Below, in pieces: positions 50,683 through 58,663 of a stretch of DNA of 64,000 nt; position 1 is the first letter of the stretch; each line of letters begins with the position of its first letter. Under the pieces are notes generated by a model, which was not told the DNA's origin, ran no database searches, and saw only the letters and a list, made by a program, of their open reading frames with translations. Position numbers and translations under genes: made by a program. Source of the stretch: Nocardioides sp. URHA0032 (GTDB taxonomy: Bacteria; Actinomycetota; Actinomycetes; Propionibacteriales; Nocardioidaceae); NCBI RefSeq assembly GCF_000620645.1, contig NZ_JIAV01000018.1, positions 248,001 through 312,000 of the forward strand, in the 5' to 3' direction.

Positions 50683-53361
50683 TCACCACTGGTCGTATCC
50701 GCTCGGTCGCGTTGAGCCGCTCGGATCTGGTCCACCTGATGCCGGTCCACCTGACGCCGGGCCACCGGGCGCCGGGCCACCGGGCGCCGGCCCACCGGGC
50801 GCCGGCCCACCGGGCGCTGGTCCACCCCAGGGGTTGGTCGAGAGTCCGGTACTACCGCCCGCCCCCGGCGGGCGCCCTCCCCAGTCGTCTCCACTCCCGC
50901 CGCCGACGGTCGCGAGCGGCGGCGGGTCCCCCAGGGCCGAACGGAGCCGTGCGATCAGCTCCGGTGCCCGTGTCTTCGCGTCGTCCAGCACCTCGGGAAG
51001 CTTCGTCGCCTCCGCTGAGAGCACCAAGACGATCTCCACGTCTCCGTGGTGCGGGTTCTGCGGGTCCAGGGCTGCGATCCAGCGATCCTGGACCGCGAGG
51101 GGCAGCTTGCGGCTCCCCGTGGACGTGACGACTGGCTCTGGTTCGACGGCGACGTATCCCGGCTCGGTCAGCCCGATGCCGACCTTCGTGGCCATGCTCA
51201 CTCGGGAGGTGAGCACGATCCGGCGGCGGTTGTTGCCCTCAAGGGGCACGACTCGCGTGTCCTGACGTCGCAGGGCCACCGTGCCGAGGAAGTTCTCCTC
51301 AGCCGAGACGCGGCCTCTGATCTCGGCCACCGTCAGGCTCATGCCCGGCACTTGGGCGGTGCGCCACTTCAGCAGGTAAAGCATGGCGACCGGGATCAGG
51401 ACTCCGCCGACCAAGATCACGGCGAACAAGGACCAGAAGACTGTCTCGTTGCGTGGGCGCGTCATCTCGTAGGTGTAGGGAACGGTCACTTCCACGACCT
51501 GGCCCGAACACCCTTCGGCCATGGTCGCGAACTTCAGCTCCCCACCAACCAGGCCGGTCCCGGTCGCGTCGACGCTCAGGTTGAGCGGAACCGTCCCCGT
51601 GCCCGCGGGCGCTTCCTGCGAGGTCGATGAGGTCACCGACGCGGTCGAGACGCCGTCGGGCAGCGATTGTGCGTCCGACGATGCGAGCCATACACACCCG
51701 GCTCCTTCGAACGCCATGTCGAGCGCGGCCGGTTCGGTGACCTCGCCGGCACCGAAGCTCACCTCGTGCGGCAAGGTCGGGTAGTTCGGTGGCGATAGGA
51801 CGGTGAGTGGGTACTCCACGACGTCGGGTTGCAGTTCGGTGCCGGGGTCGCCCTTGGTGGTGACCTCGAGGGTGAGCACGAGCTTGGCCGGGCCTGGTGA
51901 GACCTCCGAGAGGTCGAGCTGCTGCGGGGTTCCGATCTGCCCCTGGTCGAGGGAAGGCAGTTGCGCCGCCTCGCCTGACTCGGGTACCAGCTCGGCGCTC
52001 AGGACGGCGGTTCCAAGCAGGTTGTTGACCGGGGTTCCTTCGCCGTCTTGGAGATCGACGGTCACCGGTACCGTCTCTCCGGCGGTCACTTCCTCGGTCT
52101 TCTCTGCCCACACCGCGTGCACGTCTCCGTACAGCCGCAAGTTCGTGTTGGCGACCGCGTTGCCTGGGTCTGCGTCGGTGAGGAAGACCATCTGCCAACG
52201 TCCCGACCAGTTCGGGCCGGACTTGCCCATGTTCAGCTCGAACGTGCGGTCGCTCTCCCAGTCCCCGGACAGCTGGACTCCCTTAGTGCTCGGGATGGGC
52301 TGTCCCGGTCGGATGGTGTACTCCGTGCCCTTCGGGTCGACCAGGACGGCGTAGTAGTCGTCGATGGACGCGCCGGCGAGGATGCGGACCTGGGAGATCG
52401 TGTCGTCGAGGAAGAACACGTGCGCTCCCGCGGGACACACGCTCGCGTGGCACAGCGGCGTCTGCGTGCTGACCGGCGGCGTCTGGGGGTCGGCGAACGT
52501 GTCGAAGGCGAACAGCAGGTCGTCGATGTTGCGGGCGAGCACGAACTCTCCGAGGTGCTCGGCCGGCTGCTCGCCGCATCCTCCTGCGCCGGTGGCCAAC
52601 CCGTCCATGAACTCGAAGCCTGAGTCACCGAGCCCGACCGCGAGCGTGGTCACTCCCTGGAACCGCAGGGAGTCCGCGACCCCGCCGGCCCGGCACAGAT
52701 CCTTCTCACCGGCCCGCTGGACCTGCTCGACCGCGGTGTCGCTGGTGAGCTCCACCTCGGGCCCGTAGGGCTTGGTCGTTCCGTACTGCTTCTTCTCACT
52801 GGCGGTGTCGCGCTTGTCCAGGTCGTACCTGCCGTCGCTGAACCACACCCACGCCTGACAGTCCTGGGCGTCCTTGTCCTGGGCGTCCAAGTACTTGCGC
52901 GCCCCGGTAGCCGCAGCCCAGTAGTCGGTCTCGAACCCGCGGTCGCGGTCGCGGTACTCCTCGATCGCGTCGGTCACTGTCCCGACTGTGCCGGACGACA
53001 GCGCGGTCCAGTCCAGGCTCGGCTCGAAGGAGTCGGCGAACCCAGCGACCGCGACGTTGAGCTTGATCGAGCCTGCGTCCGACACGTACTGGGCGAGCTG
53101 GTCGACCATGTAGTTGGCGGCGGTGACTCTCTGGTAGTCAGGGTCGGTTTCCCGCAGCGACGCCGAAGTGTCCAAGACGATCAGGAGATCGCCGGTCAAC
53201 CCTGCCGCCAAGCAGCTCCCGAATCGCTGAATGGTGTCCGAGGAGTCCGTAGCCGGCGACGCGGCGGACGCGGGCGCGGTCGACGGCACGAGGAGGAGGA
53301 CTACGACCTGTGCGACGGTCGCGGCGAGTAGGGCAACCGCGCCGGCGAGGCGCCGGATCAC
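50683..53361 (-). CDS. Secreted/transmembrane vWA-domain protein
   Basis: Protein of 892 aa from GTG 53361 (overlaps the next-upstream stop). Signal peptide 1-34. The extracellular vWA domain runs from about 55 to 300, with an intact MIDAS Asp64-Thr-Ser66-Ala-Ser68 (VLDTSASL) and WVWFSDGRYDLD. Extracellular beta domains fill 300-630 and a single transmembrane helix lies near 640-666. The cytosolic tail begins RTAQVPGM and ends in a Gly/Pro repeat GGPAPGGPAPGG. The layout (external metal-dependent adhesion domain, internal tail) suggests a surface sensor or anchor for the cytosolic tubulin/GTPase proteins. Confidence 0.86.
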   Translation of the reverse strand: MIRRLAGAVALLAATVAQVVVLLLVPSTAPASAASPATDSSDTIQRFGSCLAAGLTGDLLIVLDTSASLRETDPDYQRVTAANYMVDQLAQYVSDAGSIKLNVAVAGFADSFEPSLDWTALSSGTVGTVTDAIEEYRDRDRGFETDYWAAATGARKYLDAQDKDAQDCQAWVWFSDGRYDLDKRDTASEKKQYGTTKPYGPEVELTSDTAVEQVQRAGEKDLCRAGGVADSLRFQGVTTLAVGLGDSGFEFMDGLATGAGGCGEQPAEHLGEFVLARNIDDLLFAFDTFADPQTPPVSTQTPLCHASVCPAGAHVFFLDDTISQVRILAGASIDDYYAVLVDPKGTEYTIRPGQPIPSTKGVQLSGDWESDRTFELNMGKSGPNWSGRWQMVFLTDADPGNAVANTNLRLYGDVHAVWAEKTEEVTAGETVPVTVDLQDGEGTPVNNLLGTAVLSAELVPESGEAAQLPSLDQGQIGTPQQLDLSEVSPGPAKLVLTLEVTTKGDPGTELQPDVVEYPLTVLSPPNYPTLPHEVSFGAGEVTEPAALDMAFEGAGCVWLASSDAQSLPDGVSTASVTSSTSQEAPAGTGTVPLNLSVDATGTGLVGGELKFATMAEGCSGQVVEVTVPYTYEMTRPRNETVFWSLFAVILVGGVLIPVAMLYLLKWRTAQVPGMSLTVAEIRGRVSAEENFLGTVALRRQDTRVVPLEGNNRRRIVLTSRVSMATKVGIGLTEPGYVAVEPEPVVTSTGSRKLPLAVQDRWIAALDPQNPHHGDVEIVLVLSAEATKLPEVLDDAKTRAPELIARLRSALGDPPPLATVGGGSGDDWGGRPPGAGGSTGLSTNPWGGPAPGGPAPGGPAPGGPAPGGPASGGPASGGPDPSGSTRPSGYDQW
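50731..50820 (-). repeat. Six tandem 15-bp repeats in the vWA gene tail
   Basis: Units start at 50731, 50746, 50761, 50776, 50791 and 50806. Two are identical (gccaccgggcgccgg) and the others differ by one to several bases. They encode GGPAP/GGPAS pentapeptides at the cytosolic C-terminus of the vWA protein. Because the unit is a multiple of three, slippage changes repeat number without breaking the frame. Confidence 0.85.
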
Positions 53362-53837
53362 CAGTTACTCCGGGCGAAGGCGTCGGCGATGGTCCAAGCG
53401 CTCAATGTGACCCCAATGAGTGACAGCACGACGACCGTGCGGCGGCCCCAGTCGATGACCGACGACTCGGCGTACCAGGGGTCAGCTCGGCGCAGAGTGT
53501 CGACTCGCACGAACACCGCGAGAAGCGTGATGGTCACGGGGCCGGCTAGCACCCACGCCCCAATGGCGACCCAGTGCGAGTCGGACAGCATGCTCAGCAC
53601 TATCGCAACGGCGGCGGACACGAGCGCCGCGATCAGCCAGACGACGGGCGCGGTGGTGCCGCGGTTTGCAGACGGCCCACTGGCTGGCGCCGGCGCCGGA
53701 CCCGGGTCGTCCACGGATGGCTGTCCCCATCCGGCACCTTGGGGCGACTGCGCTGACGGGGATCCCGGCGCATCGCCCCAAGAACCTCCCGACCCGGCTC
53801 CACTCCCTGGGTCTCCGAAGTTCCACGACGAAGACAT
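53358..53837 (-). CDS. Membrane protein with disordered N-terminus, head of tubulin/GTPase operon
   Basis: Protein of 159 aa from ATG 53837 (GGGGAG seven bases before). Residues 1-65 are Gly/Ser/Pro-rich and probably unstructured. Three hydrophobic helices follow (VVWLIAALVSAAVAIVLSML, VAIGAWVLAGPVTITLLAVF, RTVVVLSLIGVTLSAWTIAD). It is the first gene of the ten-gene leftward unit, coupled by GTGA to the vWA gene. No known motif. The 162-bp gap upstream is the likely promoter region of the operon. Confidence 0.72.
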   Translation of the reverse strand: MSSSWNFGDPGSGAGSGGSWGDAPGSPSAQSPQGAGWGQPSVDDPGPAPAPASGPSANRGTTAPVVWLIAALVSAAVAIVLSMLSDSHWVAIGAWVLAGPVTITLLAVFVRVDTLRRADPWYAESSVIDWGRRTVVVLSLIGVTLSAWTIADAFARSNW

Positions 53838-53999
53838 GACCGCACTCCCCATCCGCGCCACCGTGAGGCGCTCTCTAGCGCCGCTCAATCCGCCCGTCAC
53901 CCTAGTGCCCTTTTGGACGGTCAGCGACCGTTCTTGGGGCTGAACTTGTCCGGTCCCAGCGCTCCCGGGGCGGGCCACCGTCTCCCCGTTCGGGTGGGG

Positions 54000-54722
54000 C
54001 TACTTGCGTCCAGCGGTCCAGTTCATGCCCCAGCCGTACGCCTGGTCGAGGTCGCGGTGACCGCCGACGTAGCGAACCTCGCGACGCACCGACAGCTCAC
54101 CGCCGACGTTCTCCAGCATCGCGATACCGCACATGCTTGAGCTCGCCGCGTGCTCGTCGAGGCGGACCTCGATCTGCGGTCCGGACACGGGGAAGAGGGT
54201 GACGACGCCGTCGGCCGCAGCCCAGTTCGGGACCCCGTCGTAGATGAACGCGAAGACCATGATGCGGCGGATCCTGGAGACGTCGCTCAGGTCGATGTGC
54301 AGGTTCTCGCCTGCCTGATTCGTCCCGCTGCGGTCGTCGCCGTCGAGCCAGATGATCGGGTTCTGGCTGAACTGGTTCCGGTCACGGAACGCGTTCCCGA
54401 GCGCCTGGACGGCGCCCTTGGTGCCGTCGCTGAACTCGTAGAGGCAGCCGAGGTCCAGGTCGATCGCACCGCTCCCGCCACCCATGGCCCGCTTGAAGAA
54501 CCCTCCGGACGCCGGCGTGCCGGCCGGCCGCGCGTTCCAGTTCAGGTTGACCCGCATCGTGCCGCCCACCGAACCCTGCTTGGTCAGCGACACCGACGGC
54601 GCTGCCTTGGTCAACGTGACCTTGCTCAGCGAAACCGGAGCCCCACCAGCGGCCTGGCCTCCTGCCTGCCCGTCGCCGGACTGTGCGCCACTGGAAGGGC
54701 GCTTGGTGTAGTCGATTCCCAT
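54000..54722 (-). CDS. TerD-domain protein with N-terminal extension (TerA-like subgroup)
   Basis: Stress protein of 240 aa. After a Gly/Ser-rich start it carries VSLSKVTLTKAAPSVSLTK and then the TerD-like core: IDLDLGCLYEFSDGTKGAVQ, NPIIWLDGDDRSGTNQAGEN (acidic metal loop in place of the standard DNLTGEG), IDLSDVSRIRRIMVFAFI, and a closing YGWGMNWTAGRK. The GDLDQAYGWGMNW-like ending marks the subgroup related to TerA/AIM-like proteins. The divergent protein at 26999 appears to be a degenerate relative. Confidence 0.87.
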   Translation of the reverse strand: MGIDYTKRPSSGAQSGDGQAGGQAAGGAPVSLSKVTLTKAAPSVSLTKQGSVGGTMRVNLNWNARPAGTPASGGFFKRAMGGGSGAIDLDLGCLYEFSDGTKGAVQALGNAFRDRNQFSQNPIIWLDGDDRSGTNQAGENLHIDLSDVSRIRRIMVFAFIYDGVPNWAAADGVVTLFPVSGPQIEVRLDEHAASSSMCGIAMLENVGGELSVRREVRYVGGHRDLDQAYGWGMNWTAGRK

Positions 54723-54830
54723 GGTTGTGACTCCTTGTGCCGGGGCCAGCTGCTTCCGGCGGGTTGGGGCGGGTGCCGCGGTCGCGATCTCCGCAGGGGC
54801 CGGGCGCGGCCGGCGGGTGGTGCTGACTTG

Positions 54831-55973
54831 TCAGGTGCCGACGGTGGCATCTTCCAGCTCGCCGGGCGGTTCCTGGCTCGCGCGACGGCGGTTGCGCAGT
54901 AGCGACGAGCCGAACGCTGCTGCGATGAAGCCGACGCCGATCAGGCCGGTGATGACCTCGGGGACCTCGTGGGAGATGCTGACCAGCAGCAGGGTCGCCA
55001 GCGCGCCGATCGCCCAGTGCGCGCCGTGCTCGAGGTAGACGTAGTCGTCGAGCGTGCCCTGGCGGACCAGGTACACCGTCAGCGACCGGATGTAGACGGC
55101 GCCGACGCCGAGCCCGACGGCGATGATGAAGATGTTCTGGGTGATCGCGAACGCGCCGATGACCCCGTCGAAGGAGAACGACGCGTCGATGAGCTCCAGG
55201 TACAAGAAGAGCGCGAGCCCGGCACGGCCAGCAACCTGTGCGACCTGGCCCTTGGGGGGGCTGCCGACGACCTCGACGACCCGGTCCGCGTCGCCGTGAA
55301 TGCCCGGCAGCGACTCCGGCTCGTCCTCGTCGGACTCCCCAGCCTCGAACAGCTCGGCCAGGCTGTTGACCAGCAGGTAGGCGATGATGCCGCAGCCGCC
55401 GGCGACCAACACGTCCTCGGGGTGCTCGGCAAGGAACTCGGCGCAAACGACGAGCGCGACGAGCGCGACCACGACCGAGAGTTGGTCGAGCTTGCCGATG
55501 CGGGCCAACGGACGCTCCAGCCAGGACAGCCAGGAGATGTCGCGGTCCTCGAAGATGAAGTCGAGGAAGAGCATGCCGAGGAACATGCCGCCGAACGCGG
55601 CGATGCTCGGGTGCGCCTCGTGCAGCAGGTACGCGTACGTCCCGGGCTCGTCGATCGGCCCGCCCTCCAGTGCCAGGCGCACAGCCTCACCGGGGCTGAG
55701 GTGGGCGGTGATGCCCACGATGACCAGCGGGAACAGCAGCCGCATGCCGAACACGGCGATGAGGATGCCGACGGTCAGGAACAGCTTCTGCCAGAGCTGG
55801 CTCATCTTGACGAGGATGGTCGCGTTGACGACCGCGTTGTCGAACGACAGCGACACCTCGAGGACGATCAGGATCAGCACCAGCGCGAAGACTGAAGGTC
55901 CGCCGATGGCTAACGCTCCCGCGAGCGCCAAGAATGTGATTGCGAACGACCAGCCGAAGGTCTTGAAGATCAC
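54831..55973 (-). CDS. TerC/DUF475 family integral membrane protein
   Basis: Membrane protein of 380 aa with about nine hydrophobic helices. The TerC/DUF475 hallmark acidic helices are present: IVLEVSLSFDNAVVNATIL and ELIDASFSFDGVIGAFAI, with Asp/Asn pairs likely to bind metal ions. A cytosolic acidic loop (GESDEDEPESLPG) lies near the middle. TerC proteins handle metal export linked to the Ter response. GTG 55973 is chosen: GGGGGAAG lies 5-12 bases upstream, and the longer open frame lacks homology. Confidence 0.92.
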   Translation of the reverse strand: MIFKTFGWSFAITFLALAGALAIGGPSVFALVLILIVLEVSLSFDNAVVNATILVKMSQLWQKLFLTVGILIAVFGMRLLFPLVIVGITAHLSPGEAVRLALEGGPIDEPGTYAYLLHEAHPSIAAFGGMFLGMLFLDFIFEDRDISWLSWLERPLARIGKLDQLSVVVALVALVVCAEFLAEHPEDVLVAGGCGIIAYLLVNSLAELFEAGESDEDEPESLPGIHGDADRVVEVVGSPPKGQVAQVAGRAGLALFLYLELIDASFSFDGVIGAFAITQNIFIIAVGLGVGAVYIRSLTVYLVRQGTLDDYVYLEHGAHWAIGALATLLLVSISHEVPEVITGLIGVGFIAAAFGSSLLRNRRRASQEPPGELEDATVGT

Positions 55974-56093
55974 GGTGCTTCCCCCGTTGAAGCCAGGTTG
56001 GCGAGCTGGGACTCCAGCGGCCCTGAGCTCGGTGATGCGGTTGTTCTTGTCGCAACGGTTGCGTGACCTGATGGTCACGCACCCGCCGATGGT

Positions 56094-56675
56094 TCAGCCG
56101 ACGTTGACGCCGTAGTCCTTGGCGATGCCCCCGAGACCGGAGGCGTAGCCCTGGCCTATAGCGCGGAACTTCCACTCGCCCTGGTGGCGGTAGAGCTCAC
56201 CGAAGATCATGGCGGTCTCGGTGGACGCGTCCTCAGTCAGGTCGTAGCGGGCCAGCTCGGTGCCGTTGCTCGCGTCGAGGACCCGGATGTACGCGTTGGT
56301 CACCTGGCCGAACGACTGCTGGCGCGCGTGCGCGTCGTAGATGGACACCGGGAAGACGATCTTCTCGACGGTCTGCGGCACGCTCACCAGGCTGACGTTG
56401 ATCACCTCGTCGTCACCGTCGCCCTCACCGGTCAGGTTGTCGCCGGTGTGCTCGACGGAGCCGTCGGGCGACCGAAGGTTGTTGAAGAAGACGAAGTGTG
56501 AGTCGTCGATGACCTTGCCGGACGCGCCGCACATCAGCGCGCTCGCGTCGAGGTCGAAGTCGGCGCCGGTGGTGGACCGCGCGTCCCAGCCGAGGCCGAC
56601 CGACACCGCGGTGAGGCTCGGGGCCATCTTGGTCAGGCTGACGTTGCCACCCTTGGTCAGGGAAACACCCGACAT
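56094..56675 (-). CDS. terD: TerD/TerE family calcium-binding stress protein
   Basis: Canonical TerD of 193 aa, starting [20 protein letters not shown]. Metal loops intact: [10 protein letters not shown] and [21 protein letters not shown]-terminal [20 protein letters not shown] and YGVNVG. GGAGGA lies nine bases before the ATG. In characterised Ter systems these proteins bind calcium and associate with TerC at the membrane. It is a near-duplicate of the gene at 57030-57611. Confidence 0.95.
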   Translation of the reverse strand: MSGVSLTKGGNVSLTKMAPSLTAVSVGLGWDARSTTGADFDLDASALMCGASGKVIDDSHFVFFNNLRSPDGSVEHTGDNLTGEGDGDDEVINVSLVSVPQTVEKIVFPVSIYDAHARQQSFGQVTNAYIRVLDASNGTELARYDLTEDASTETAMIFGELYRHQGEWKFRAIGQGYASGLGGIAKDYGVNVG

Positions 56676-57029
56676 GGTTCTATCCTCCAGATTGCTTGCT
56701 TGGTACGGGCCTTGGTTGGGTCCCGTTGCCAGCTACCGTGATGGCCCAGGCGCCCGGGACATTCGCCTCCGAGACGGTACCGACGACAGCGGACCCTGTC
56801 CGCGTTTCCATTCATTTCCCGCCACCGGGTGAGAGACGCGGTTCGACAGGGTCCATGACGCGGCCTCTGCCGCCCGACCCCGGTGAGCACAGCCGAACGT
56901 CGGCCTCCAGGTCCCCCAGATCACCCAAGCCGTCAGGGCGCGCTCCAGCCGCGACAGGCCCGGGGCCTGTGGCGGTCCCGGGCCTGGAGAAGCAACGTCG
57001 CATGCACCGGCCCGGTCCGGTGCTGGATG
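56676..57029. other. 354-bp non-coding gap between two terD genes
   Basis: No supported gene lies here. The part next to 56675 is the leader/promoter of the downstream terD (GGAGGA site at about 56684-56689 on the minus strand). The part next to 57030 holds the hairpin described separately. Short open frames present have no homology by eye. Confidence 0.6.
56955..56986 (-). terminator. Probable terminator hairpin after the first terD copy
   Basis: A perfect 9-bp stem, CAGGCCCGG (56955-56963) pairing with CCGGGCCTG (56978-56986), loop 14 bases, lies 44 bp beyond the stop of the terD at 57030-57611 (minus strand). The loop itself contains GGCCTGT, which can form an alternative 8-bp palindrome with ACAGGCCC. 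No U-tract follows, which is common in high-GC actinobacteria. Transcription termination is inferred. Confidence 0.5.
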
Positions 57030-57611
57030 TTAGACGTTGACGCCGTAGTCCTTCGCGATGCCAGCCAGTCCGGAGGCGTAGCCCTGGCCGACGGCACGGA
57101 ACTTCCACTCGGCACCGTTGCGGTACAGCTCACCGAAGACCATCGCGGTCTCGGTCGAGGCATCCTCGGACAGGTCGTAGCGGGCCAGCTCGGTGCCGTT
57201 GGCCTGGTTCACGACCCGGATGAACGCGTTCTTCACTTGCCCGAACGACTGCGAGCGTGAGTCGGCATCGTAGATCGAGACCGGAAACACGACCTTGTCG
57301 ATGTCTGGAGGGACCGACGCGAGATTGACCTTGATGGCCTCGTCGTCGCCCTCGCCCTCACCGGTCAGGTTGTCCCCGGTGTGCTCGACCGAGCCGTCCG
57401 GGCTGACCAGGTTGTTGAAGTAGATGAAGTGCTGGTCCGAGGCGACCTTCCCGTCGGACTTGCACGCCAGCGCGCTCGCGTCGAGGTCAAAGTCGGTGCC
57501 GGTGGTAGTCCGCACGTCCCAGCCAAGGCCGACGAGGACAGCGGTCAGGCCGACGGGACCGGCCTCCTTAGTAAGTGAAACGTTCCCGCCCTTGGTCAGG
57601 CTGACTCCCAC
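57030..57611 (-). CDS. terD: TerD/TerE family calcium-binding stress protein (second copy)
   Basis: Canonical TerD of 193 aa beginning [18 protein letters not shown]. Both acidic loops intact ([30 protein letters not shown]); C-terminal [20 protein letters not shown] and YGVNV. It shares most residues with the copy at 56094-56675, so the pair likely arose by tandem duplication. It is separated by 182 bp from the HAD gene upstream and by a hairpin downstream, so it may be monocistronic and highly expressed. Confidence 0.95.
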   Translation of the reverse strand: MGVSLTKGGNVSLTKEAGPVGLTAVLVGLGWDVRTTTGTDFDLDASALACKSDGKVASDQHFIYFNNLVSPDGSVEHTGDNLTGEGEGDDEAIKVNLASVPPDIDKVVFPVSIYDADSRSQSFGQVKNAFIRVVNQANGTELARYDLSEDASTETAMVFGELYRNGAEWKFRAVGQGYASGLAGIAKDYGVNV

Positions 57612-57793
57612 AACACTCTCCCGTTCTGTGTCGACGGGTTTCCCCCCGCCCGTGTTCGGTCCGACGCCGTCAGCAGCGCACGATTCGCGAGGTTAGCAGC
57701 CACATACCCTTCTAGGCGGGAGAAACCGATCAGCCACGCGTCTGGCCAGGAGCCCTCTCGATCCATCGAATCTTGCACCGCGTCCAGAGATGG

Positions 57794-58663
57794 TCACAGG
57801 CCAGCTTGCCGCACCATCCACGCCGACATTTCCTCGCCGGCCATCACCCCGGCCGTCGCCGTGACCACGACATGCGGCGGCGACCACTTGACGCTGTCGA
57901 GCTCGCCGTGGGCCGGCCGGATAGCCGCGTCAGCCTCCTCCAGCAGTGGCAGGTCTAGGAGCGAGTCGCCAGCAGCCAGGAGTCGGGGCGCGCCCAGCAT
58001 GTCCGCGACCTCACGGGCCGCGGCTGCCTTCGACAGCGCTGTCGGCACCAGGTAGACCTTCCGACCCTGGACCGACACCGTCCATGCCCGCTCCTGAGCG
58101 AACTCTGTCAGTTCCTGCACCCACCCCGCGGGCAGGTGCTTGCGCTCCACGACCGCGTAGCAGAACAGTCCGGACGCGTCGCGCACATTCTCCACGAACT
58201 TGTCCCCACAGGTCGGGACTGACACACGCCGCAGCTTGGAGAGCATTTCGCCGTGCGGGGCGCCGGATTCGGCGAGCCGAGCTGTGACGGCGGCACTGAA
58301 GTCGAGGTCCTCCACACCATCGCGCAGTAGCCGGCCGCCGTTCGCACACAGCGCGAACTTCGACGCCGGACCGGGCAACTCGATGCGCAGGAATTGCTCC
58401 ACGGTGCGGGTCGTGACCGGCATTAGGACACCAGCCTTGTTGAGCGTCGCGATGTTCGCAGCCGACCGCTCGGTCATGAACGAGTGCGGCGTGCCCTTGA
58501 AGATCTCCACGCACGACAGCCGCTTGACCCGACCGCCCTCCTCCGGCAGCTCGAGCGCTGACGGGGAGTAGATCAGCGTCCGATCCAGGTCGCTGGCCAC
58601 CACCACACCGCTCACAGATCCAACGATCCGACCGGTCGACGACCCGCTCGCAGGCCAGCTCAC
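57794..58663 (-). CDS. HAD superfamily hydrolase, Ter-associated
   Basis: HAD phosphatase-like enzyme of 289 aa. Motif I is ASDLDRTLIYSP with nucleophile Asp25 and general acid Asp27; motif IV is LLAAGDSLLDLPLLEEAD. The insert resembles Cof/sucrose-phosphate-phosphatase-type caps. GTG 58663 overlaps the StiP-family stop (GTGA); an internal GTG at 58615 would give 273 aa with the same catalytic core. In Ter biosynthetic clusters this HAD enzyme is thought to dephosphorylate the nucleoside-like product made with the adjacent PRTase. Confidence 0.9.
   Translation of the reverse strand: MSWPASGSSTGRIVGSVSGVVVASDLDRTLIYSPSALELPEEGGRVKRLSCVEIFKGTPHSFMTERSAANIATLNKAGVLMPVTTRTVEQFLRIELPGPASKFALCANGGRLLRDGVEDLDFSAAVTARLAESGAPHGEMLSKLRRVSVPTCGDKFVENVRDASGLFCYAVVERKHLPAGWVQELTEFAQERAWTVSVQGRKVYLVPTALSKAAAAREVADMLGAPRLLAAGDSLLDLPLLEEADAAIRPAHGELDSVKWSPPHVVVTATAGVMAGEEMSAWMVRQAGL

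Noticed and set aside
50731-50820. Tandem repeats considered as CRISPR
   Set aside because: Units are contiguous 15-mers without spacers and lie in a coding frame.
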